Part shown: in pieces, positions 1 through 11,795 of the stretch
Numbering within the stretch: the first letter of the stretch is position 1
Layout: each line of letters starts with the position of its first letter
Source of the DNA: Camellia lanceoleosa
Taxonomy: Eukaryota > Streptophyta > Magnoliopsida > Ericales > Theaceae
Length of the DNA: 64,000 nt
Reading direction: 5' to 3'
Assembly (NCBI GenBank): GCA_025200525.1
Contig: CM045770.1
Span: forward strand, 122,737,429-122,801,428
The notes under the pieces: model-generated
Seen by the model: only the letters and a program-made list of their open reading frames with translations
The model's database searches: none
What the model was told of the DNA's origin: nothing
Position numbers and translations under genes: made by a program

Positions 1-2125
1 TGATCAAAATTTTACAAAAGCCGAGGAATTCCTTCCTCTTTGTTTTTATCACCGCAGTGTTTGAAAAAGGTTTTTCTGAAAAGCTTAGGTCATTGTGACG
101 ATGTTTAAGGCACAAGAGTGTAGGCGAAATGCACTGTCGTTCCATTCACATCTTCTGGCACGGTTGACTCAAATGGCGACAAATGCGGACGTGATAGCCT
201 GTTGTTTCATTGATTTGTTGGCATAAGCGGCTCGGGAGAAACAAATTCAAAAAGCAAAAGCAACTACTCATAAGACAAAAGCGGTGTTTGAGGCAACAAC
301 CCGAAATCACAGTATTCTATACAAGAGGGTGACTCATTACAATTAGCAGACCCTTAAGCAAAAGGCGACTCAAAACAATGAGGCAGGCTCAAAACAAAAC
401 AAAAATGACTCGACACCCAAGTCGGGATTTACAAAACTAACGTTGGCGGTGCTCAAAAATCGTGCGGACGCCATATCCAAAAATGTACGAACCTTGCCCA
501 TGAGCGGTTCACCTTGATTACATGCTTGCGATGTCTGTATCCTCAAAATCCAACAAGCTGAGTGGTGACGGACTTTCTTTGAAGTAGGCGGGAGGATAAC
601 CTCGTTGTCAATCAAATCTTGCACCTCATAGCCAGGCGGAAGCAATTATCGATGGCATGGCGATCTGGCGATGAATGCGCCTGATCTGAGAAGCATCATG
701 CGTGGCGGGGAGATTCTTTGGGAGGGGCCGAGGCTCCAGGGGTTTAAGGCGTCTCCTCTCGGCAAGGATTTGGAGTGCCTTGGATAATGGCATGTAGAGA
801 GCATAGAAGACCCTGCGCCCTCGGGGTAGGTACTTTGGAGTCTGAGCACTCTTGCTAGATGCACTAGCGAACGGATCGTGAGTGCGGCCTTGGGTTTGAT
901 CCTTTCCGGATGCAAAGTGGGGCGGGAAGAAGCTGTCTTGGCATGGCGGGGCCTATCCGATTCTCGATTGGTGGAATTGCCCTCGGGCGGAGTGGAAAGC
1001 ATCCTCCTGACTTTTGACATAGCTGCGGATATCATTGCTTGTTCATTCCCGGCTTTCAAAGCCTCTCGCCTGGGGTTGTTCGGTAGTCGGCATCTGCCTT
1101 CATCTTGCCTTTATCTCGGCCTCGGCTGATCTAGAGTTTAGTTTCTTTGCATCGTTGCCATAGTGGAGGCCATCTCGGTTGGTTGAGTTCAATCACAATG
1201 GTCGTCGATGGCGGGGGCTCTTGGGGTATAAAGCCTCGGCATATGGTGCGGTTGGTGGTAACAGAGACATTCCATAAGCGAGATCGCCACGGATCTTTGA
1301 AGATCACCTATCATTCCCATTAATTCAAATGTAGTAGGCTCATGAGCTGATATAGTTGAGGGTCCAAATTGGATGTCTTGGCGGGCGACACAGGTGGATC
1401 ACGGCATGTCAGCGATAGTCTCATTGTGTAGGTGATTTCTTGATCCAAGCGGCCGTCATGACCACGATCTCTTCCGAATTCTGCGTCATGCTCAGTCCTA
1501 TCTCAGCAAGGAGAAGACACTAGGCATCAAATCGGCCCTCTGAATCTCTGGCTGAAGCGGAAAACAAGCGATTTCGGCCCCAAGCAGATCAAACACGGAT
1601 GCGGTGGGACAAGCTGTGCTCTACTCTGATCCTTTGTTCCCCGACATTCTTCAAATCTGAATCGATACCCACAGATATAAGCGATTCTAAAATCTTGATA
1701 TTGGTGCCCTTTCGGATGCTTAAACTTTGCAAAGCGATATATGCGTTCCTGTGAGATACACTCTAAAAGCACATAGCGGTAAAGAGAGCCAATACACCCC
1801 TATGTTGGGGTAGGGTTTCCCTGTCCTATTTTGTCGAGGAGCTAGGGTTTCACTACGCCTTGCGGTTTCAAACAACCTATATCGGGTAAGCAACTTTGTC
1901 CTAGTTTGGAATGGTCACTATGGATCGAATATGCACTAGGTCGAATGGTCAAAAAGGTGCCGGTAAAAGCGGGGTTTGTGTTCCCATCTTGGCGAGCCAT
2001 AGCCGGTCGACCTTATGGTCATGCCTTGACAAGACAAGCCTCGACAAAACCGCTCGGGAATAGCGAGATGGCCAACCACGGTGTCCTAGGCGCCAATGCA
2101 CATGCAATGCAAAGAAACACATAAG
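1..2125 (-). mobile_element. Tat-type LTR retrotransposon A, decayed internal region (gag side)
   Basis: This is the internal part of a minus-strand element whose LTR and primer site lie at 5957-6662; X1 has been inserted between. Minus-strand reading frames at 646-1059 and 370-645 abut and together look like a decayed gag C-terminal half. A stretch reading YEVQDLIDNEVILPP (about 590-640) resembles the recurring 'QDLID' motif of gag in Tat/Ogre-type elements. The frames are broken and no zinc knuckle or pol is seen, because pol would lie to the left of the window. Identification as gag is an inference from orientation plus this short motif. The rest of 1060-2125 has no recognisable domain. 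Confidence 0.45.
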
Positions 2126-5100
2126 TGTAGTCAAAATAGGATATCACGAGTTCGAGTCAAGCTCTCTAAACTCCCAGTGATGCGAAGCTGTAGGCGTGCC
2201 GGGAGGATGACTCTTCTGATTCTTCGGACTCAATTTGTCACGGTTCTAAATCTGAACCAAAGAGTCCAAATCGGCAAATCGTTTTTGAAAAAGCGATTTT
2301 TGAAAAGTAGTGCCAAACATGGTGCTTTGCGGTCTGATCGCCACCTAAATATTTTAAAATGGGAAATTTTGAAACCACGACTCGGTGCGAAGGCCACGTG
2401 TCCGTCATCACCAAAGTGGTCTTGGCTCGGGAGCTTAGAGTGCGATCGGGAAGGTCGACTATGAGCACCCTTTCGCGGTCCAGAAGACGCCTCTACTAAC
2501 CGTGATATCCGTTTTTGAAAACATTACATGTTCTTATTCCAATTATTAGCCTAGAATTACTATGTTATCTTACGACAAACAAGTATAGACTAGATTGCCT
2601 AATTTGGAAATAAACATTGCATATCAGATTCGTTTTGAAAATGCTTTGGAATTTGCTACTACATAAGTAGGCTAAAACACAGTTCAATGAGTTTTTCCAA
2701 CTCAAGCAATCAACCTCCACCCAGAGCATTCAAGCGGTTTATCTCACATAAGCACTTAGCATGGTAAGCATCTTGTCATGGCAACATTCACACGCATGTG
2801 GTATGCTAAAGCGTAAATACTTACATCGTACTCAGGTGCCAAAACAATAAACTAGTTAGCGGACATGCATGTCCCTAGGTCATGTTAAGTGGCTAATCAA
2901 CCACGAGCAAGGATGCAATTTAGAGTAGGCTCGGCTAACCTAAACATGGCATGTGAAATGCACGAGTAACACGTATTCAATTTGGATTTGAAATACAATG
3001 CGGTTTGTATGATGTCTGAGCAGATGCATGTAAACAAATGCATGGATGCACGCATGCATTGCATAAGGTATGCTAAAATAAATGTGCCCTAATGCTAACC
3101 ATTAAAAGCAGGTAAGTAAAAGGGAGAAAGAAATGGGGGTTGGAAGACATACACCCACTCACGCACACTTATTACAATTATGCCCTCGCTCGGAGGGACC
3201 AAAAGAATATCTGATTAATTAACTTCATAAGCTAATTAAATATTACAAATTAATTAAATTAACAAAATAATTAATCTAAGCAAGCGATAAATCGCCTCGG
3301 GAGAGGCTCAATGCACTGTGGCTCGGATTCTTTCGGAATTGCCTTCCATGCCTAGCTTGCCTCTGTTTTCTCTGTTTTGCATCTCGAGTGCCAAAGTCCT
3401 AGGAATACTTCCTTAGGTCTTGAAGATCACTCTGGCTGCACAAAACTTCACCGGCGGTGGATTGAGCTCATCGACCTTTGAATTGATCCATCGGTGAAAA
3501 TTGTTGCCGGTCGGCACTAAAAGCTTCGGCAAAATGAATCTGCTGAACACGCAACTCCACGCGGCGAGAGGGCAAATACTGGCATGGCAATGCAATTCCA
3601 ACAATGTATGCACTAAACATGCCCCTTATCATATTGATGACTCAAGGGAAGATGTGCCTCGGTTCTCGGACCACCAATCACGCATTTCCATGCATGATGG
3701 CCCAAAGAACCAAGTGTGCAACTTTGATTTCAAATGCATGCAATGCAAACAAGCACATAAGAGTGCTAAACCTCTATCACACTTCACTTCAAGAGGCTTA
3801 GCATGCATGCCAATATGATGCAATCCTAGACATGTCAACTAGTATGCAAAATGGGCAATGCAAGCAAGCAAAACATGCTAGGTGCACAACCTAAGCAAGG
3901 AAGCATACGAACTAAGCAAGGGGGTGAACTCAAACATGGATTAGGCAGCTCCAAATAGGCCTAAAACCATTGGCCAAAATGCTAAATCATGAGGGCCAAA
4001 CAAACATGTACACATGCACAAGTTAAGGAACCAACACTTAAGCATAATAAACAACATTCAAGCACACTTGAAATGAGTTAAACATGGACTACTAGCATGC
4101 ATATAAAGCTCTGAAAATCATGCAAAACATGATGCCAAATCATGCAACAAAGTAAGCTAAACATGCAATAAATGGCCCAAGTCTTCAAAGCAAGCCAATA
4201 AGGCATTGAACTACACCTAGTATAATCACACATGGCAATACTTAGGTGACCAAAAACAGAGTTTTAACACATAAAACTAAGCCCAAAGACTACTTAGATG
4301 GCATCTAAGGGCTTGAATCAAAAGGCATGCAACATGACCAAAACATGGAGCATTCAACACATGCTTTTAAAGCATTAAAGTGGCAACTAAGGCAAGCATA
4401 CAAGCACACCAAATGGACTGAAATGACATGCTAAATGGTTCCAAACCATTGAAAGTAAAGCAAGCAGGGCATGCTACACACTCATGCTCTTAAGGCCAAC
4501 AAGCCAAATGCAAAGGAGCTATGTTAAGCATGCTAAGATCAACCCAAGTGACTATGGACAGAGCTAAAACATGTTAAAATAAGCATACAAGCTTCATGGA
4601 TCTAGGTCTAAAGCATGCTCAAACTAGGGCTAACAACCTAGGCATGTTAAGGGACTATTAGAGCATTACAAAGAAACTATGCAAAGCATGCAAGGAGTGC
4701 TAAAACCAACACTTAGCAATGTCATATTAGGGCATAATAAACATAAAATGCAGCCAAGACATGCTCAACAAACAATCAAATCTATGCTCCCTTAAGAGGC
4801 CAAATCTTGCCCTTTTCAAGGACATCAAGGGGAGGGGGTGGCCCTCTCCTTCTTGGGACCTCAAGGCACCATCTTCACCACTGAAATCCCTCAAGATTTC
4901 ATTGGTGAAAATCTAACACCAAAGTCTCGGATCTCTCACCAAATAGCACAAAAAGTGCCCTTTTCAAGGCCTAAGGGTGGTCAAACCTCCCCAAAGCACA
5001 AAGTACCCTTAATAAACTATCAAGAGGACAAAAAAACAGAACTTTTTTGTATTTAACACCAAGCACAAATACAGTTCAAGGATAGGTCAAAATGGAGTGC

Positions 5101-5857
5101 AAGAATGGGGTAAATAAAGTAAGTTTCTCACCCTTGTTGACCCTCTTCACAAATGTTGACTTTGTTGCTTCCTTGAGCTCCAAACCAGTCATGAACACCA
5201 AGAATAACATCTTGGGACCTCATTAGCCAAGGAAGGTGAAACACTAGGTGTTGATGTGCAATAGTAAGCACAAACACCTAGTGCACAAATAAGAGAGCAA
5301 AAGAGAGATAGGATAGATATAGAATTCAACCCCTAAAACCAGAGCTTCTTCTCTGTATTTTTTCCTAAAATGTCTAAGTTTGCTAACCCTTGAGCCAAGA
5401 GAAGAGAGCCTTCTCTTATAGACAACAAAGCTTACAAGCTAAGTCAACCAAAGGCTCATCCCTCCATACACGTGTATGGAGGGGGAACAAATCTGAAAGG
5501 CATGCGAAAATATCTCCAAAAGCAATTTGTAAAGTGATCGTGAGCAAAATGGTCATTTGCCAAAAATAGTGCTTACCGGCACAATATAGTGCCGATGGAA
5601 ACATCAACCAGCCGGTGGCCTCTAGCCCTCTTGCCGGTGGTGTGTGGGGATGCCTCAAAAGGCATTCCTTGCCCCTCAAGCAAAGCACAAGTGTTTGGTG
5701 CAAAACCAAACACAAAGCGATCAAGTTCGGAGGTCTGAGGCAAGGCGCGTGGCCGAGGACTCAAGGAACTCAAACAAGCGCACAAACATGGGTAATCACC
5801 GAGTGTTCAAGCGGTGGCGTCCAAGTCTTGAGGACGGTCAAAAATGGGGTGTCTCTG
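2126..5857 (-). mobile_element. Family X copy 1 (X1), solo-LTR-like, 3.7 kb
   Basis: Non-coding repeat shared with X2 and X3. Shared blocks are the segment around 2240-2470 (the phrases 'gagtccaaat', 'gtcgccacctaaatatt' and 'gcacctttcgc'-like text recur at about 9310-9560 and 19850-20110) and the right end (5811-5854, 'gtccaagtctt...caaaaatggggtgtct'). The left end starts TGTAGTC; the right end is changed (GTCTCTG instead of GTCTACA). Possible 5-bp target duplication ATAAG (2121-2125) / ATAAC (5858-5862), one mismatch. A minus-strand TATA box lies about 430 bp inside the right end, as expected for an LTR read on the minus strand. No LTR pair, primer site or coding domain is found inside, so a solo LTR is the best reading. 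The right boundary is less certain than in X2 and X3. Confidence 0.7.
5410..5421 (-). promoter_or_regulatory. Candidate LTR promoter TATA box of X1
   Basis: The minus strand reads CTATAAGAGAAGG here. It lies at the same relative place as TATA-like boxes in X2 (about 25052-25066) and X3 (about 22771-22781), roughly 340-440 bp from the LTR 5' end, which supports reading family X as minus-strand LTRs. Confidence 0.5.
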
Positions 5858-5956
5858 ATAACTCCATCGATGGCGGAACAACGGAATCTAAATCGTTGTT
5901 ACGCCATAGAAAGCGATCGAATGAGCACAGAAGACAAGGTTTTGTCTGTCAAGTTT
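5858..5956 (-). mobile_element. Element A leader between primer site and X1
   Basis: Short stretch between the X1 right end and the element A primer-binding site. In minus orientation it is the untranslated leader of element A, separated from the gag-like region by the X1 insertion. No reading frame is expected here. Confidence 0.5.
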
Positions 5957-5972
5957 CCCACAGACGGCGCCA
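5957..5972 (-). other. Primer-binding site of element A
   Basis: The minus strand reads TGGCGCCGTCTGTGGG directly after the LTR. The same 16-mer follows the LTR of element B (58405-58421) and a mutated version follows that of element C. Such a motif 2-3 bases after an LTR end is where a tRNA 3' end primes reverse transcription; the tRNA is not assigned here. Confidence 0.75.
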
Positions 5973-5974
5973 AT

Positions 5975-6662
5975 TGTACGGGGAGCAAATATTCAGTCAA
6001 GCCCGTACTCCTTTCTTCCAAGCTACTATCTGTCCGATCGACCTGTGAGCATAACGGCGGTGAGCTACCTGGCGGTGTGTGGCCGGAAAACCCCTCCGAT
6101 GATCAAGTTAGTACACACACCAGGGGATAGATAGAGAGAAAGGAGAGTGTTTAGAGTTTTTGTATCTCACCAAATGTTCTTCTGCCTCAGCATGGGGGGC
6201 GCAGACTCGCTTATATACCTTCTGCGCCCCAAATCCACTCCCATTAGTCTCTCGATACGTGGTGCAGCTATCCCATCTGTCAACACAAATCTTGCTGAAT
6301 ACCACCTAACCAAACTGTCAGCCCACTCTACTGGGAGCTCGGCAGCCGGGCTGTATCTTCTCGCCTATCAACGGCCGTGCTGTGCAGCTAGCCAGAGCGC
6401 TCCGCTCGCCGTGCTCAATGAGGACCGAGCTCAGCTGCATCTCGGCATGACTCAAGGCTCGACTCATCTTTGGTTTGCCGTCGGCCTTCCTTCCGGGCTA
6501 ACTCATGAACCATGGAACAACCACGTCTTTCCTGGCGCCGGTCATCTCATGAAGCCAAGTAGCTCAGTCCAGCTTCGCTTTAACCAAGCAAATCCTTTCT
6601 GACAGGGTCGCGCAACCTCGGCCCAAATCTGTCCGGCCATTACCTCGGCCCAATCCAGATCA
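5975..6662 (-). mobile_element. 5' LTR of element A (minus orientation)
   Basis: About 690 bp, on the + strand starting TGTACGGGG next to the primer site and ending near GATCA (6662). In minus orientation this gives TGATC...GTACA ends. A TATA-like 'cttatatacc' block at about 6211 reads as a promoter on the minus strand. The right boundary is inferred from the TG/CA rule only, because the partner LTR is outside the window. Confidence 0.6.
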
Positions 6663-7689
6663 TAATTCTCCCTCTCATTAAATATAATAATCACAATATT
6701 CGAATTTTAACAAATAAAAAACAGAGCAATAATAATCAATATAAAAGTAAAAGAGATAAGGAGAGAAAATCAAACATAGTGATTTATAGAGGTTCGGTAC
6801 GTCGGGCCTACGTCCATTCTTCAAGGATCCTTGAGAATTTCTTCACTATCAAACGAATCAATACAACACCAAAGCTTCACCAAACTTGTGAAGTTTACAC
6901 AGGTCTTACTCTTATCTGTTGAACCTCACTCAACAATAAATGTCTCATCCTTACAAAATTCTCTCACAAAATAATGAATAAAGATAAGAGGTATTTCAAA
7001 CATCTTGTACAATGATTCTTTCACAAAGAGTAGATATGAAAGTGTAAGAACAAGACAACACTTAGATTTGAAAGTGAAAGAGCAGAGTGAGAATATAATC
7101 AAGATTTCTGAATACATAAATTTTTTCTCTTCAAATTTTTGATTTTTCTCTAAACAAAACACTTTTATTTATACCCAAGAATCTATCCATTAGGGGAGGA
7201 GATGCTCCTTTGACAGAACATATGCTCTCGACGCTCCTTGAATTTAAACACTCCTCAACAGACAGTATGTGAAAGAGATAATGTTTGAAATGATGATAAA
7301 GGTAAAGTCCATCTTTTTTCCTTTTTCAAAATGGTAACTGGCAACATGAAGCAAACCACCAAGGTTTGATTAAACAATATATAAATTAATATTATATTAT
7401 ATAAGTATACTATAAGAGATTTGAGAGATGCAATTCCCACCGGCTTTGCTAATTTTACATTTGATTATTATATATTTATATAATATATTCAAAAGATGCA
7501 CAATATAATAAAATATTTTTGTAATCGATACAATATACAATATATATTTTGTGTCAAATGATTGTTAGATATGTATATTAAAAAATTAATAATTTATCAA
7601 ATAATATTTAGATATCATCAAAATTAAACAACATAATTAACAAAGTTGTCTTCCCAAGATTGAAAATTGAGTGAAAGTTGAGAATGTAT
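6663..7689. other. AT-rich non-coding stretch with LTR-like motif
   Basis: No supported gene. At about 6781-6820 the text 'gatttatagaggttcggtac...gggcctacgtcc' resembles a motif that I recall as frequent in plant Ty1/copia LTRs ('ggttcgg...cctacgtcc'). No primer site or partner LTR was seen, so this is only a hint of an old copia LTR fragment. The rest is AT-rich. Confidence 0.3.
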
Positions 7690-8600
7690 GTCAAGTCTTA
7701 GCAATTTTCAATGAAGTCATAAATATCATATCTGGAAGTACATATCCAACTTCGAATTTGTTTCTTATTGAGATTTAGATGATAAAAGAAATATTAGATG
7801 AAAAGCTAGTGGATGATAATGACTACATTAAATCAATGGCTTTGAAGATGATTTTTTTTTTTTTTTGACAAGCAGTGCGGTGAGTGTAATTTATTGATCG
7901 ATATAGTTGCAGTATTGGATCCATGATAAAAGATGATGCTTGTTGAGTTTTTTTTCCCCAAAGCTTTACTTAGAAACATAAGCTGCTAGAAACATTTCCA
8001 TGGTACGTGGGGCTTTGTATGAGCTTCACAATGAATATGTTGCTATTCATTCTTCAAGCAACATGGAACAAAATTTACAACAAAGGATTAGAGAAGTTGG
8101 TTTTTCTAGTAGTGTTACTTGTGGTGTTGGAAAAGCGGCTGTCACGGGAAGATTTAAATTTGAATCTTTTTAGAAAAGTTGACATTATTCAGCCAGTGAA
8201 ATCTAATTTGGACATATATTTGGTAGAAGGTGTTTATATATGCAACAAAAGTTCAAATTCACATTTTGATGTATTGGAGTGATGGAAAGTGAATAATCTC
8301 AAGTGTCGTATATTGTCTAAGATGGTAGTCAACATATTGTCTATTCCTATCACCACAGTGGCTTTGAAGTTCACATTTAGTGCTGGAGGTAGAGTAATTG
8401 ATTCTTATCATGCATCATTCGTAACAGAAACAGTCCAAATCTTACTTTGTGAAGCTGATTGGGTACAAGCATTACATGCACTGAAGAAGGGATCTAATGT
8501 AAATATTATTTTTGATTCATTAGTATTGCTTGATGGTCAAGATATTTTAAAATATTATAATTACCAATTATGTGAAAAAATAATATTAACATCATAATAT
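7690..8600 (+). pseudogene. hAT transposase pseudogene (C-terminal half)
   Basis: Decayed hAT-superfamily transposase read over several frames. From about 7700 comes the central region (FNEVINIISGSTYP, then DDNDYIKSMALKM), and at about 7910-8090 a 'VAVLDP' block followed by GALYELHNEYVAIHSSSN. The C-terminal dimerisation domain follows (KSNLDIYLVEG at 8200, then FSAGGRVIDSYHASF at 8378-8424, ending LLCEADWVQALH). It carries a T-run at about 7851-7867, at least two frameshifts, and a TGA at 8280-8282 replacing one Trp of the conserved WWK. The N-terminal BED finger and the terminal inverted repeats were not found. Family assignment is firm from the dimerisation domain; function is certainly lost. 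Confidence 0.8.
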
Positions 8601-9183
8601 TTTTGCTTGTTTTGATAGTATGTGGAGCCATTTCTTAAAGAGATTTTACTTCCTTAGTGTGACACTCTTAGGTATATTTTACCTTAAATTTTTTATACTA
8701 AATTAAAGTTCTACCATGCGAGGCGATTTGTATATAATGAGTTTAATGATACATGTAGAAGACTTTAAAATAACAAGGAAATGAAGGATTAGACTTTGGT
8801 GATTATCAAGTGAATCAAGTTGGAAGATTAGATTTGTTTTGGTGGAATGAATTTTGTATAAGACATTAGACTTGTGACTTTGATCAAGGATGCTGTGGTT
8901 ATTTGAATAGGTTTAGGTTGCACTTAGTTTGCTGACAACTTTAGTAAATTGTGTGTTGTTTGAAAAATCTATTAGAAAACTTGTCCACTATCTTTGGAAA
9001 TACATATTGTTGGTGTTTTTGCTGCAAGTATGCAATGCTAATAGATGTTGTTGATGTCTTCCATTGCTCTAAATATGTATTGATTGTGTATTCAATTTTG
9101 TTAGAACTATTATATTGGCTATGTATTGCATTTTGTAAATTGTAATGCATGTGGTATTAAACAAAGATCTAGGAAGTGGTGAT
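8601..9183. other. Non-coding, probably hAT 3' flank
   Basis: AT-rich stretch after the hAT pseudogene with no supported gene. It ends in GTGAT (9179-9183), the left copy of the target duplication of X2. Confidence 0.4.
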
Positions 9184-11795
9184 TGTAGCTTGCTTGTTGT
9201 GCTCCTCGGAGGGTCTTAGTCTCCTCAGATATGATAGCCCTATGGTTCAGACTCCTGTGGTTCTGAATCTAGTTTCACAAGTGTAATGTGAAACAGATAA
9301 AACACTAATGAGTCCAAATCTAACAATTTTTAGAAAAATCCATTTTAAACATTAAAGGTGCCAGAAATGGACTGTATTGCCAGATTTCAGAGTCGCTATC
9401 TAAATATTTCTAGAAAATTTAGAAATCCCGTGACTCGTGCCAAAGGTCACTTGTCTATCATAACCAAAGTGTCTCGGTTCGAGAATTTAGGTATGGGAGG
9501 GGAAGGTCATGAATTGAGCACCTCACTCACCCGATCAAAGATCGGCTTCTACTAATTATGATATGATTTTTATGTACATTATATGCTCTTGTTCTTATTA
9601 TTATGCTATCTTTACTATGTGAGGCACACAAGTATAGACTATTTCGCTCATTTTGAAATGCTTTATTTTCATGTTTGTTTGAAAAGTGTTTTGAATATGT
9701 GTCACTTGAAAAAGTGAATTCATATGTATATTGATCAAATCATCCTAATTTAAGCAAAACAACATTCATCCACTGACATTCAAGAGATATATCAAATAAA
9801 GACTTAGCCTCATGGTAACATGTTTGATATGACAACACTAACACACATGCAATATGCTAAAGCAATAAATGCTTACCTAGTACTCAATCGAGGCGAGCCA
9901 AAATAGGAGAAAATAGTTAGAAAAATACATGCTCTAATATGAAAAATGCATGCTCACCTAGGTTCGGTTTATTAACATGGCATATGACTCAACTCAAAGC
10001 ATACGATATTGCACGTATTCAAGTAAGTAGGCAATGACAATAATGATTTTAGAATGATGAACCGAACTCGATGCATGCAAATATAAATGTTAAGCATGGC
10101 AATGATATGAAAATGGAAAATATGATACAACCATCATAAACAAGTAAATAAAAGGGAGAAAGAAGTGAAGGTTGGAAGACATACACAATATTACAAGTTT
10201 GCCCTCATGCAAGAGGGTTCGAATGTCCGAATGTTTAACTAATTATTACTACACCAAATTAACTAGCTATCACAAGCTTTGACTGAAACTACTAATTAAG
10301 TACAACTTATTACTATTTAAGCATTCAATTCAATTAAAGGACCATGGGAAAGGAAGCGTCACACATGCATGAACAAGAATATTCGCCCGAAAAACCCCTT
10401 TGTTTTGTTGCAAGAACTGTTTTGTTTTGTAGTCAGAAAATTAATATGTTTTCACCCCAGCCTTTGCTCTGTTTTGCCATGAAAATGGCAATTGCTTATC
10501 AATATGGAGTGGTAAGTGACCTTGAAAAGTGGTCGGCGGATGGAAGGGTGGCCAGACCGATTTTTAATCTTGCCTTACTACGTGAATGAAACAGAGCAAA
10601 AATAGAATGTTTCCAGGAGGTGTTTGTCTTTTATGCCTCTCCCTATCATGAAATTGATCAAGGGAGGGATAGGCTCAATTTGCAAACCATCAATTAACGT
10701 AAACTCGTTGCGTGATGATATATGAATCGACAGGACAAAGGTTTGATAAATGAAAATAAAAGAGCAACAAAATCTCCTCCCTATCATGGAGCTACCTCAA
10801 GGGAAGTGGTAGACATCACTTCTCGTATCATTAACATCACTAAAGAGTATGTAATGATTCGAGACGCAATAGGTTCAATTAACGTCTGATTGAACCCAAA
10901 CCAATTTTATTACTATTGTTACCACTTTTAATCTAATTTTATTAGCCTCTTTGTGTTACCTTTCCATCCTTTATTCATTTTGTCCAAAGTGATTGTTATG
11001 TCCACTAATGAAGAAAAGTGTCAAATAAGAGGTTAACCTTAGCATGAGAGAGATGTAATGCCTTGGTAATGAATCTCCGAAGAGATTAAACCATTAAGCA
11101 TGGAAGGTCTCTTTCTCATGCTTTATCAATTGTTTGAAACAATTCTTAAACAAAGAAAACCAAGAAAGGAGGGAGGTTGTAGAGATGCTTATTACAAGTG
11201 TGAGTATATGTATGAAAACTATGAAATAAAAGCTATCAACTCAAATAGGTTGGTGTCTAAGGCCTAAATCACCAAACCGATGAAGACTTACAACAACACA
11301 AGCCTAATATGCAAAGCATAAATGAAGTAAACACATCAAAATAGCCCCAAAATTAGTAACAACAGTGCTAAAAATTAATTTAGGAAGCTAGAAAAAGTAA
11401 GCAAAAAGATGAGAGAGAATTAAAGCTAGTAAGCAAGTCTAAGGAAGGGTGGCTAACCCCTCCATTTTTTGGACCTTAAAACCACATGTTTTAGCCTCTG
11501 AAAACTATGAAAATCAGTGACTAAAAGTTGAGAAACAAGAAACACAAGGATAAAAGCTTATGGAATAAGGTTCAAGAAAGGGTAATTAACCCCTCTACCT
11601 TTGGTAGCTTTAAATCACAAGTTTTAGCCCACCAAAATAGTCCAAGAAAAGAGATAGAAGAAGTACCTCTTGAAGAGGAGTTACTCTTTGTTCACAAACC
11701 ACAAGATATTCACTCTCAAGGGTTGAGATTTTAGCTCAAGAACCTCAGTAAGGAGACTCAAAATTTTGGTTTAGGAAGTGTATGTATAGTGTATG

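Noticed and set aside
2140..2175. tRNA-like 'gttcgagtc' text
   Set aside because: No cloverleaf partner strands or A box in the neighbourhood.
5615..6602. Frames of 134-171 codons around X1's right end and the LTR of element A
   Set aside because: They span LTR and leader sequence with no domain; chance open frames in GC-richer LTR DNA.
8007..8282. Separate small membrane protein gene (hydrophobic start)
   Set aside because: The frame is a shifted piece of the hAT transposase; its end reads into the dimerisation domain.
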